From contig OZ244736.1 in NCBI GenBank assembly GCA_965219405.1, positions 744,001-808,000 of the forward strand: a stretch of DNA of 64,000 bases. The letters are read 5' to 3'. The notes below the pieces were generated by a model. The model worked only from the letters and a program-made list of their open reading frames with translations, did no database searches and was not told where the DNA came from. Positions within the stretch are counted from its first letter, which is position 1. Each line of letters starts with the position of its first letter. Below are positions 23,191-30,701 of the stretch, piece by piece. The position numbers and the translations under genes were made by a program. This stretch comes from VXMO01 sp965219405 (GTDB lineage: Bacteria > Chloroflexota > Dehalococcoidia > UBA6926).

Positions 23191-26100
23191 GTGAAGCGCA
23201 AAGCACTAGTTATCCTGACGGTCGCGATCCTCGCGTTCGCCATGATCCCGGCCCTCGGAGTCGGTGCGGCGACTGGGGAAATCAAGATTGTCACCCCCAG
23301 TGAGATCGTTGATCCCACATTCGACAGGGAAGATGACGCTTTTGATCGACTCGAAAGTGCAGAATACGTCTCAACGGCCACTGGTGGTGAGACGCTTGAA
23401 GATACATACGGCACTCTGTATGTCGTCATTGATGATAACGACTCCGATGCCAATGCCCTGACGCCCTATACGGCAGTCTTTACCACTACTCTCGATACGG
23501 GGAATTTCCGGATTACCGGAACGCGTAGTGCTGACTCGGTATGGGCGGGAAGCCACCCGAGGGACGTCCCGGAAAGCGCCCGTCAGATTACAGGCTCAGA
23601 TTTGGATGATCTGAACATTGGCGATTTTAGTCGTGATGGAACGCTGACTGGCGCAGACATCAGGGTATACCTTGACTATGGAACCGTGGTCGGCACACCG
23701 ATCACGACCATTGGTGCTGTTATTCCCTCTGGTGCGACGATTGAGGTTTCTACCCTATACGAGGGTGCAGACGAACTGCGCATAGTTTTCTATTCGGCCT
23801 CCACGAACACGCTTGAAGACGACGATGGCGACAGCCGGGTCGAGGTTCGCACCACCACCGACGCGATTAATGTTCTGGCGTCTGAGAAGAACGTTGCGGC
23901 CTACGAGGGCGCGGGGAATGGTGGACTGAACGCCTCGGCGTTCGCCACGACGACGGGTTCCGAGTCGAAGGACTCCGGCATATTCGTTGGCGCGTTTGGT
24001 CTCATCAACACCGAGTGGAAAGAGATGCTCGATGACTGGACTGAGCATGACGCCGGCGAGGACAACACCCGCAACATGACGGATGTCCAGAAGACGGCCC
24101 TCCTCTGCGTGGATACGACGGGCCTGATTGGCCCAGGTCCAGATGGAGACCTGGAGACGCTGGGCGATAATACAGACACTGCTGATGGCAACTGTGACGA
24201 CGATGACGGCGGTACGGAAGGCGTGCAGGCCGCTTTCAACACGGACAAGGTTGCTGATGTTGCCACTCAGCGAGGCACACATGCCAGCAGGGATGTGACC
24301 ATCACTGTGCAGAACGCCGATCTCGATGTCGCAGCCAGTCAGTACATTGCGGATCGCAATGAGGACGGTGTCGTTGATCATCGGGACATTGAGGTCAGGT
24401 ATAGCAACGTGTCCGGCCCCGGCATCTCTGTCAAATCATTCAGGTTTGCTACCGCTGATGCCAATGCGACAACGGTAACTAATAATGTCGCAAACGCAAA
24501 TCTTGTGGTCACAGTCACCTTGCCGGCGCTAACAACGACTGAGGCGACTGCTGCCAACCCGGACGCCACTCCTACGGCCGGCGACCCGGCAAACATTCCT
24601 CCGGGCAAGCAGCTTGCAGCTGTTGACACCATTACAGTCACGTACGACACAACCGCGAATCTGGAGACCCTACTTGGCGACGTTGAGACAACCGCTGATG
24701 ACGGGGAGCATATCGGTAAGTTCGATGAGTTGTCGCCGGACAATGACAACAGGGAATCCAGGAATCTCGTGATAGCGTTGAATGCGCAGTCACGAAACCT
24801 CGCCTCGCCTAGCGACGCTAGCGACGGCTCCATCGCCAATCCGGGTCTGATCAGCGCATCTGTCCTGATCAACCGCCTCCTGGGTGTCACCCACGGTGGG
24901 GATGTCGCCGTTCGCTACAACGACGAATCTGCCGGAATCCAGACGATGCGCACCAAGGTGGACACGCAAGCCCCGACTGTTAAGGCAGTCAACCCCACCG
25001 ATAAGTCGTTCACAACAGACGATCGCATTGACGGACTCTTCTCCGTAACGGATGGAGACGCGGGGATTCCGGAAGACGCGGAAGACCCCGGTAGGAACGA
25101 TGTCAACCTGTTCAGCGCCAATGTCCGGTACGTAACGGCGTCCGCGACAATAAACGACAACGCTGCTGAGGAAGAAGATTTCGACCCCGATAGCGTTAGG
25201 GAAGAGGACTCAATCGACGACGGCTACACCTACGAGTACCGCATTGACATCCCCAGTAACGTCGTCAGAAGCGCTCAGCAGAACAACCAGGAAGTTGAAG
25301 CCAAGCTGACGGTGGTGGCCTATGACCAGGCAGGCAACAGGGCAAGCAAGACCTTCACCTTCACTGTTGACTTGATTGATCCGGAGCTCCTCGGCGCTCT
25401 GACCGGTTGGAATGCCGAGAGTAACTCGCAGGTCGATCGCAGTGGCAGCGCCAAGGGTGCGTTCGTCCTGACCCAGAACAACAAGGACAGTGTCGTCCTG
25501 ATCTTCAACGGCCCGATTGACGGCGCCAACGTGGATCCCGCTGACATTGCCGTGGACGGTGTCAAGGGCTCCGTAACCAGCGCGCTTTGGCTGAACAGCA
25601 GCGCAGACAACGTCATCAGCACAACGGGCTTGATCCCTGAAGATCAGACTGGCGATCCGAAGGCCGGCCAGATTGCCCCAGGCGCGAACGCCTCGGATGA
25701 CGTCGAAGACGACGGCGGCTCGGGCATGGCCCTCCTTGCCAACGAGTTGGGCCAGGATGCCAGGCACCTTCTGTTCCTCACACTGAGTGAAGACCTCGGG
25801 ACGGATGCGAAGCCTAGCATCTCCATTGACCGTAATGACGTGCAGGACCTCGCGGGCAACGAGTTGGGTAAGGATCACATCACGGTCACGAGCGACCGCC
25901 TCAACCCGACCTTCACCGTGACGCTTGCGAACAAGACCACCAAAGGTGACCTGGCCGTCACCATTGAGTCGTCTGAGCCGCTCACGCGGCGCGGCCCCAC
26001 GGCCACCCTTGAGAAGGGAAGAGTAATCGCCCTTACTGAGACCACAACGTCTGAGACGACGTGGTCCGTCTCCGGGAGCCTCTCCAGCCTGCGCCTCAGC

Positions 26101-27240
26101 AGCAAGGGTTCGGATGACGGCCTCTGGACTGTCAGGGTCGTCGGCTCGGATGAAGCCGGTAACGAGGCAACCTCGACGAAGGCCAAGTGGGAGCTTGACA
26201 CCACAGCAAACAATGGCGACTTGCCCAAGCGCAGTGCCAGGGAAGCTGACGATGGCTCCAAGGACCAGGCCGCACTCGCCCTGAGCCTTGAGACCAATGA
26301 CGTTGTCTTCCTGAACCTGGACTTCGGCGCTGAGGGTGATGAGTATGGCACCGGTGACCCGGATGCCACTCCATCATCCACCTACAAGTCCACCGATACG
26401 AAGAAGAAGATCAGCATCGACAGCATGAGCCTTGAGGCTCTGGCCGCCGACGCCATTAGTGGGACGCCTGCGAAGATCGCCACGAATCCGACCGTCGATA
26501 CGACGACAGAGATTGACGCGGCCTCGGCGCAGACCTCGGACGGCGTGAAGCATGTCGTCGCCCTCACGGAGCTCGCGATCGGCAACTACCGCCTGAACGT
26601 GAACTTCTCGGACGAGGTCGGCAACACAGGTAAGTTCGGCTTCGTGTTCAAGGTCATCGCGCCGAAGCCTGCCACAGTTGCCGTGGTCCCGGGTTGGTCC
26701 CTCGTGTCCATCCCAGGCACCCCGCAAGACACGAGCATCGGCGGCGTCCTCGGAGACTCGACGGTGACGGATGTCTGGAGCCTGAACAACGAGACCAAGG
26801 TTTGGGAGTTCGCTCGCATCGATGCGGAAACCGGCGAGTGGATGGGTACGCTCACCCAGATCGTGGATGGCCGCGGCTACTTCGTCCGCAGCTCTACCTT
26901 CGATCCGATCAAGGTGCTCATCGCTAGGTTCGACCCGCAGCGCACGCCGTCGCAGTACGTCGTGACCGCCGGGTGGAACAGCATCGGCTACACCCCCGCG
27001 GGCCGTGAGAAGTCAATCAGCGCCGACGCCTACCTGAGTTCCCTCGGTGCATCCGGATGGGGCATGATCCGCACGTGGGACGCTGACGCCACCCCGCCGC
27101 AGTACGAGACCTACTTCTCCAGCGGCGCGGCGACCGACGGCTTCCCAGGCACGGCGGACGATGAGGGCGGCGTCGCCCTGGTCGAGGAAGGCAAGGGCTA
27201 CCTGCTCTTCGCCACCCGCAACGGAGTCATCGGCGGCTAA
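23191..27240 (+). CDS. Large exported surface protein with Ig-like repeats and C-terminal 'WSLVSIPG' domain
   Basis: 1349 aa from GTG 23191, where a signal peptide begins (VKRKALVILTVAILAFAMIPALGVGAATG). The body is acidic, Asp/Thr/Ala-rich, and looks like a string of beta-sandwich modules: repeated YDQAGNRASKTFTFTVDLIDPEL, GSDEAGNEATSTKAKWELDT and FSDEVGNTGKFGFVFKV resemble bacterial Ig-like/adhesin repeats. The last 170 residues have PGWSLVSIPGTPQD, GRGYFVRSS, VTAGWNSIGYTP and EEGKGYLLFATRNGVIGG, a paired 'W(S/N)LV.(I/L)..G' fold common at the ends of Chloroflexota surface proteins. No LPxTG-like sorting signal is seen. It may be an S-layer or adhesin-like protein. A promoter, long leader and downstream hairpin make it a single-gene unit. 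Confidence 0.75.
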   Translation: MKRKALVILTVAILAFAMIPALGVGAATGEIKIVTPSEIVDPTFDREDDAFDRLESAEYVSTATGGETLEDTYGTLYVVIDDNDSDANALTPYTAVFTTTLDTGNFRITGTRSADSVWAGSHPRDVPESARQITGSDLDDLNIGDFSRDGTLTGADIRVYLDYGTVVGTPITTIGAVIPSGATIEVSTLYEGADELRIVFYSASTNTLEDDDGDSRVEVRTTTDAINVLASEKNVAAYEGAGNGGLNASAFATTTGSESKDSGIFVGAFGLINTEWKEMLDDWTEHDAGEDNTRNMTDVQKTALLCVDTTGLIGPGPDGDLETLGDNTDTADGNCDDDDGGTEGVQAAFNTDKVADVATQRGTHASRDVTITVQNADLDVAASQYIADRNEDGVVDHRDIEVRYSNVSGPGISVKSFRFATADANATTVTNNVANANLVVTVTLPALTTTEATAANPDATPTAGDPANIPPGKQLAAVDTITVTYDTTANLETLLGDVETTADDGEHIGKFDELSPDNDNRESRNLVIALNAQSRNLASPSDASDGSIANPGLISASVLINRLLGVTHGGDVAVRYNDESAGIQTMRTKVDTQAPTVKAVNPTDKSFTTDDRIDGLFSVTDGDAGIPEDAEDPGRNDVNLFSANVRYVTASATINDNAAEEEDFDPDSVREEDSIDDGYTYEYRIDIPSNVVRSAQQNNQEVEAKLTVVAYDQAGNRASKTFTFTVDLIDPELLGALTGWNAESNSQVDRSGSAKGAFVLTQNNKDSVVLIFNGPIDGANVDPADIAVDGVKGSVTSALWLNSSADNVISTTGLIPEDQTGDPKAGQIAPGANASDDVEDDGGSGMALLANELGQDARHLLFLTLSEDLGTDAKPSISIDRNDVQDLAGNELGKDHITVTSDRLNPTFTVTLANKTTKGDLAVTIESSEPLTRRGPTATLEKGRVIALTETTTSETTWSVSGSLSSLRLSSKGSDDGLWTVRVVGSDEAGNEATSTKAKWELDTTANNGDLPKRSAREADDGSKDQAALALSLETNDVVFLNLDFGAEGDEYGTGDPDATPSSTYKSTDTKKKISIDSMSLEALAADAISGTPAKIATNPTVDTTTEIDAASAQTSDGVKHVVALTELAIGNYRLNVNFSDEVGNTGKFGFVFKVIAPKPATVAVVPGWSLVSIPGTPQDTSIGGVLGDSTVTDVWSLNNETKVWEFARIDAETGEWMGTLTQIVDGRGYFVRSSTFDPIKVLIARFDPQRTPSQYVVTAGWNSIGYTPAGREKSISADAYLSSLGASGWGMIRTWDADATPPQYETYFSSGAATDGFPGTADDEGGVALVEEGKGYLLFATRNGVIGG

Positions 27241-27265
27241 ACCCCGATACCAATCCCTCCCCCCC

Positions 27266-27294
27266 GTTCACCCTGAGCAAGTCGAAGGGCGAAC
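27266..27294. repeat. Palindromic element downstream of the surface-protein gene
   Basis: GTTCACCCT...AGGGCGAAC around TGAGCAAGTCGA, one of the TGAGC/TCGAAGG family. Confidence 0.8.
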
Positions 27295-27350
27295 GGGGAG
27301 GGCAGGGAAACCGGAAGAGGGGCAAACCCCCCCTCCCTAGCGGAAACAAA

Positions 27351-27381
27351 AGAGGCCCCGGGCAAACCCCCCGGGGCCTCT
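27351..27381 (+). terminator. Hairpin terminator after the surface-protein gene
   Basis: AGAGGCCCCGGG and its complement CCCGGGGCCTCT, separated by a short loop, are followed by CCCTTTCC. Stem is very stable; the T-run is weak. Confidence 0.6.
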
Positions 27382-27412
27382 CCCTTTCCGTCATTCCCGC
27401 CCCCCCCCCCCC

Positions 27413-28140
27413 CGTCATTCCCGCGAAAGCGGGAACCCAGTACGGCGCGCAGCGCCGTCTCTCCCCCCGCCCCCCCTCCGTCATCCCCCCTCCGTCATTC
27501 CCGCGAAAGCGGGAATCCAGTACGGCGCGCAGCGCCGTCCCCGTTCCGTCTACAATCAAAGAGCAATGACCAACACCCGCCCCCGGAAAAACCCCCTGGA
27601 TCCATGCGTCTACATCATGGCGAGTGACCGAAACGGAACCATCTACACCGGCGTCACATCCAACCTTGTACAGCGCGTCTGGCAGCATAAGGCAGACCGG
27701 ACTGAGGGCTTCACAAAGGAATATGAAGTCCACCACCTCGTCTGGTATGAGCAGCACGCAACCATGCTCTCCGCTATCTCGCGCGAGAAAGCCATCAAGA
27801 AATGGAACCGCCGCTGGAAACTGGAACTCATAGAGAGCCTCAACCCGGATTGGCAAGACCTTTACGAAGACATCGCCTAACCCCCCCCGTCATTCCCGCC
27901 CCCGCCCCCCCCCGTCATTCCCGCGAAAGCGGGAACCCAGTACGGCGCCCAGCGCCGTCCCCCCCCGTCATTCCCTCCCCCCCTCGTCATTCCTGCCCCC
28001 CTCCGTCATTCCCGCGAAAGCGGGAACCCAGTACGGCGCCCAGCGCCGTCCCCCCCCCGTCATTCCCTCCCCCTCCGCCATTCCCGCCCCCCCCGTCATT
28101 CCCGTGAAAACGGGAATCCAGTACGGCGCGCAGCGCCGTC
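27413..28140. repeat. Cluster of 47-bp double-hairpin repeats around the GIY-YIG gene
   Basis: Five near-identical 47-bp units at 27413-27459, 27493-27539, 27913-27959, 28004-28050 and 28094-28140. Each has a CCCGC-GAAA-GCGGG hairpin, a linker (AACCCAGT or AATCCAGT) and a second hairpin ACGGCG-CGCA-GCGCCGT. They are separated by C-rich tracts and partial copies (CGTCATTCCC). Two units precede and three follow the GIY-YIG gene. Spacing is irregular and both half-sites are palindromic, so this is not a CRISPR array. Confidence 0.9.
27566..27880 (+). CDS. GIY-YIG nuclease-domain protein
   Basis: 104 aa, a single GIY-YIG (UPF0213/URI-like) domain. The motif reads CVYIMASDRNGTIYTGVTSN followed by LVQRVWQHKADRTEGFTKEY, with the catalytic Tyr, Arg and the HHLVWYEQH segment, and ends in AISREKAIKKWNRRWKLELI typical of this small subfamily. 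Stand-alone proteins of this type are widespread and of uncertain function, possibly DNA repair or mobility. Its position exactly inside an array of double-hairpin repeats is striking; whether the enzyme acts on them is unknown. Confidence 0.88.
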   Translation: MTNTRPRKNPLDPCVYIMASDRNGTIYTGVTSNLVQRVWQHKADRTEGFTKEYEVHHLVWYEQHATMLSAISREKAIKKWNRRWKLELIESLNPDWQDLYEDIA

Positions 28141-28164
28141 TCCCCCCTCTGCTACCCTTAACCC

Positions 28165-29208
28165 ATGGAAGACCTCGTCACCCGCCTCCTTGACGGCAAC
28201 CTCAAAGCCGCCCCACGCATCATCACCATGCTCGAAAAAGGCGACCCCCAGGCCGATGACATCATGCAGCGCATCGCCGCCCACCTAAATTCCCCTCATT
28301 CCGGCGAAAGCCGGAATCCATCGGGCCGTCTCCCCGCCCACCGCATCGGCATCACCGGCCCCCCCGGCGCGGGCAAAAGCACCCTCGTCGAGGCCATGAC
28401 CGCCGAGCTCCGCAAACAGAACCTCACCGTCGGCGTCCTCGTCGTCGATCCCTCAAGCCCCTTCACCGGCGGCGCAATCCTCGGAGACCGCGTCCGCATG
28501 AGAGACCACTTCCTGGACCCCGGCGTCTTCATCCGCAGCATGGCCACACGCGGCGCATCCGGCGGCCTCTCCGCCATCGCCCCCTCCGCCATGCGCGTCC
28601 TGGACGCCGCGGGCGTGGACGTCATCATCATGGAGACGGCGGGCGTCGGCCAGACCGAGCTGGACATCATGCACACCGTCGATAGCGTCGTCGTCGTCGT
28701 CGTCCCGGAGGCGGGCGACGCGATTCAGACGATGAAAGCCGGGCTGCTCGAGATCGCCGATGTCTTCGTCGTCAACAAGGCCGACCGACCCGGCGCGAAG
28801 CGCATGGCCAACGACCTCGAGACCACCGTCCACCTGGGCAGCCGTGACATGGACTGGTGGACGATTCCCGTCCTCCAGACCGAGGGGATCCGCAACAAGG
28901 GCGTCACGGAGCTCGTGGAAGCCGTGGGACGGCACCACGAGACGCTGCGCGACACCGGACGCCTCGAAGCCCGCCGCGCCGAGCAGAGACGCTCAGAATT
29001 TCACGCAGCCCTAAGAGAGCGCCTCCTGGACCGCCTAACCCGCGCCGAACGAGCCGCCGCCGCCGCTGCTGACCGCTCGGAACACGCCCCAAACGACTCA
29101 GACCAGGCCGATACCCTTGCGGAGATCCTCCACCAGGTCGAAACCGGCCAACTCCCCCCAATAACCGCCGCCACCCAAGTCCTCCAAAACCCCAACCTAC
29201 TCCGCTAA
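28165..29208 (+). CDS. meaB: MeaB/ArgK-family GTPase with in-frame palindromic-element insert
   Basis: G3E-type GTPase that protects and loads methylmalonyl-CoA mutase with adenosylcobalamin; 347 aa. Motifs: P-loop GITGPPGAGKSTLVEAM (about 62-78), VLVVDPSSPFTGGAILGDRV, HTVDSVVVVVVPEAGDAIQT, and the base-recognition segment FVVNKADRPGAKRM. Residues 44-55 (PHSGESRNPSGR), between the N-terminal helices and the P-loop domain, are encoded by a palindromic repeat (28294-28327) of the kind also found in rho. No mutase gene lies nearby. Repeats crowd both flanks. Confidence 0.93.
   Translation: MEDLVTRLLDGNLKAAPRIITMLEKGDPQADDIMQRIAAHLNSPHSGESRNPSGRLPAHRIGITGPPGAGKSTLVEAMTAELRKQNLTVGVLVVDPSSPFTGGAILGDRVRMRDHFLDPGVFIRSMATRGASGGLSAIAPSAMRVLDAAGVDVIIMETAGVGQTELDIMHTVDSVVVVVVPEAGDAIQTMKAGLLEIADVFVVNKADRPGAKRMANDLETTVHLGSRDMDWWTIPVLQTEGIRNKGVTELVEAVGRHHETLRDTGRLEARRAEQRRSEFHAALRERLLDRLTRAERAAAAAADRSEHAPNDSDQADTLAEILHQVETGQLPPITAATQVLQNPNLLR
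28294..28327. repeat. Palindromic element inserted in frame in meaB
   Basis: ATTCCGGCGAAAGCCGGAAT with CCTC upstream and CATCGGG downstream, translated as SPHSGESRNPSG. Sequence matches the intergenic copies at 29281 and 29381 almost exactly. Confidence 0.9.
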
Positions 29209-29213
29209 ACATC

Positions 29214-29412
29214 CGTCATTCCCGCGAAAGCGGGAACCCAGTACGGCGCGCAGCGCCGTCCCTCCCCCGTACCGCCTTCCCCTCATTCCGGCGAAAGTCG
29301 GAATCCATCGGGTCCCCTCCCCCGCCCCCCCTCGTCATTCCCGCGAAAGCGGGAACCCAGTACGGCGCGTACCGCCTTCCCCTCATTCCGGCGAAAGCCG
29401 GAATCCATCGGG
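29214..29412. repeat. Mixed palindromic repeats between meaB and the winged-helix gene
   Basis: 29214-29260 is a complete 47-bp double-hairpin unit. 29281-29312 and 29381-29412 are ATTCCGGCGAAAG-type elements. 29333-29370 is a truncated double-hairpin unit joined to the next element. No gene is present in this 200-bp stretch between convergent genes. Confidence 0.88.
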
Positions 29413-29417
29413 TTCCC

Positions 29418-30653
29418 TCAGGCCTTCAACCCCGCCTCAACCCCCAAAAACCGCCCAATATCACCAACCTCCCCCCGCACCTCATCCCAAATAGACGCCA
29501 GCGCGTCCTCCATCCCCGGAAACGCCTCAACCCTAACCTCCAAAGCCTGCCCTGTTTTCCCCTCATTCCGGCGAAAGCCGGAATCCATCGGGCTTCCCCC
29601 ACGCACCCGCGTCCACGACCACGTCGCCACCGCAAGGCCATCGATCGTCACAACCGGCCGGATCATCCCCCCGCCCGCGTTCACCCGAGACATATGCTCC
29701 GGCGCAACCGCCAACCCCCGCCCCCGATACCCAAGCAAATAAGTATCAAAAAACCCCAACAACCTCACCACCCCACCGTCATTCCCGCCCCTACTCCCCT
29801 CATTCCGGCGAAAGCCGGAATCCATCCCATCCCCATCCACCCACATCCGCTCCCCCGCCGCCTCAACCTCCACCAGCTCCCCTCGGATCGCCGAGAGCCC
29901 CGCCCGAGCGTCCCGCAGCGGCAGCCCCGACCACACCGCGAAGTCCCGCGGCGTCGAAGGTCCAAACGCCCTGATGTACCGGCTCGCTAGCCGCGCCAGC
30001 CCCTCCTCCCGATCCAACTCCGGCCGCTCGATCCCCGCCAGCCATGAATCAGCCGCCACAAAAGTCTCCGTCCGGCCGTCCAGCAGCGGCCCGTGCGTGA
30101 TGACACCCAAAACCCCTCCGGACCGCACGATATGATTCAGCGCCTGCCCCTCGACCGTTATCCCCTCCGAAACAAGCCTTTCACCCACCTCTTTACGCGT
30201 TAAAGGGCCGTACTTTGTGAAACACGTAACTAAACACTCCAGCGCCCGCTCCAGCGTCTTTTCATCGAGGCCCAGCTGCAGCCGATGCCCACTCCCCGCA
30301 GAAAACGCCCGGTAACCCAAAAGCGAGGTCATCCATCGATGATCCTCGCTGGGTATCAAATGCAGCGCCCCCCGCATCACCCAGGTCCGCACAATCTGTC
30401 GAGTTTCAGATAGCGCTTTCCAAACATCCCCAACTTTCGTGTCAAGACCCCGCGCCCTCGGGACACTCCGCGCCCGAACCTGCAACGCCGCAGCATTAAA
30501 ATCCTGCGCCTGCACCCCGCCCGTCCCCTGCACCCCGCCCGTCCCCCGCACAATGTCCAATACCGCGCCCGCGCCGCCAATGGGAACATCCAGCCCCTGC
30601 GAAGACACGCGGAGACGCCGCGTCTCATCGGCAGTGAGGGTCACGGTGGGCAT
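29418..30653 (-). CDS. Winged-helix DNA-binding protein (HTH_42, AlkZ/YcaQ-like) with two in-frame repeat inserts
   Basis: 411 aa. Belongs to the HTH_42 family, which includes DNA glycosylases that unhook crosslinks: GGVQAQDFNAAALQVRAR carries the Q-x-Q-type motif, followed by TRQIVRTWVMRGALHLIPSED, GPLTRKEVGERLVSEG (winged helix), ASRYIRAFGPSTPRDFAVWSG and LLGFFDTYLLGYRGR. Two segments are foreign: about residues 276-286 (MDSGFRRNEG) and about 354-365 (PMDSGFRRNEGK). Both are encoded by the palindromic element read in the orientation opposite to that in rho and meaB. An 18-bp tandem duplication (30510-30545) gives GTGGVQ twice. Glycosylase activity is plausible but not shown by sequence alone. 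Confidence 0.82.
   Translation of the reverse strand: MPTVTLTADETRRLRVSSQGLDVPIGGAGAVLDIVRGTGGVQGTGGVQAQDFNAAALQVRARSVPRARGLDTKVGDVWKALSETRQIVRTWVMRGALHLIPSEDHRWMTSLLGYRAFSAGSGHRLQLGLDEKTLERALECLVTCFTKYGPLTRKEVGERLVSEGITVEGQALNHIVRSGGVLGVITHGPLLDGRTETFVAADSWLAGIERPELDREEGLARLASRYIRAFGPSTPRDFAVWSGLPLRDARAGLSAIRGELVEVEAAGERMWVDGDGMDSGFRRNEGSRGGNDGGVVRLLGFFDTYLLGYRGRGLAVAPEHMSRVNAGGGMIRPVVTIDGLAVATWSWTRVRGGSPMDSGFRRNEGKTGQALEVRVEAFPGMEDALASIWDEVRGEVGDIGRFLGVEAGLKA
29561..29592. repeat. Palindromic element inserted in frame in the winged-helix gene (copy 2)
   Basis: ATTCCGGCGAAAGCCGGAAT with the usual flanks; on the coding strand it reads as PMDSGFRRNEG. Confidence 0.88.
29798..29827. repeat. 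Palindromic element inserted in frame in the winged-helix gene (copy 1)
   Basis: Same element as at 29561; read as MDSGFRRNEG. A partial CGTCATTCCCGCC copy lies just beside it (29777-29789), coding for GGNDGG. Confidence 0.88.
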
Positions 30654-30701
30654 GACAGCAGGGCCTTCAGTTGGCTGATTGTTATGGAATGGAGAGTTGC
30701 C

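Noticed and set aside
27413..28140. CRISPR array
   Set aside because: Units are palindromic in both halves, spacing is irregular (80 to over 400 bp), a gene lies within the cluster and no cas genes are near.
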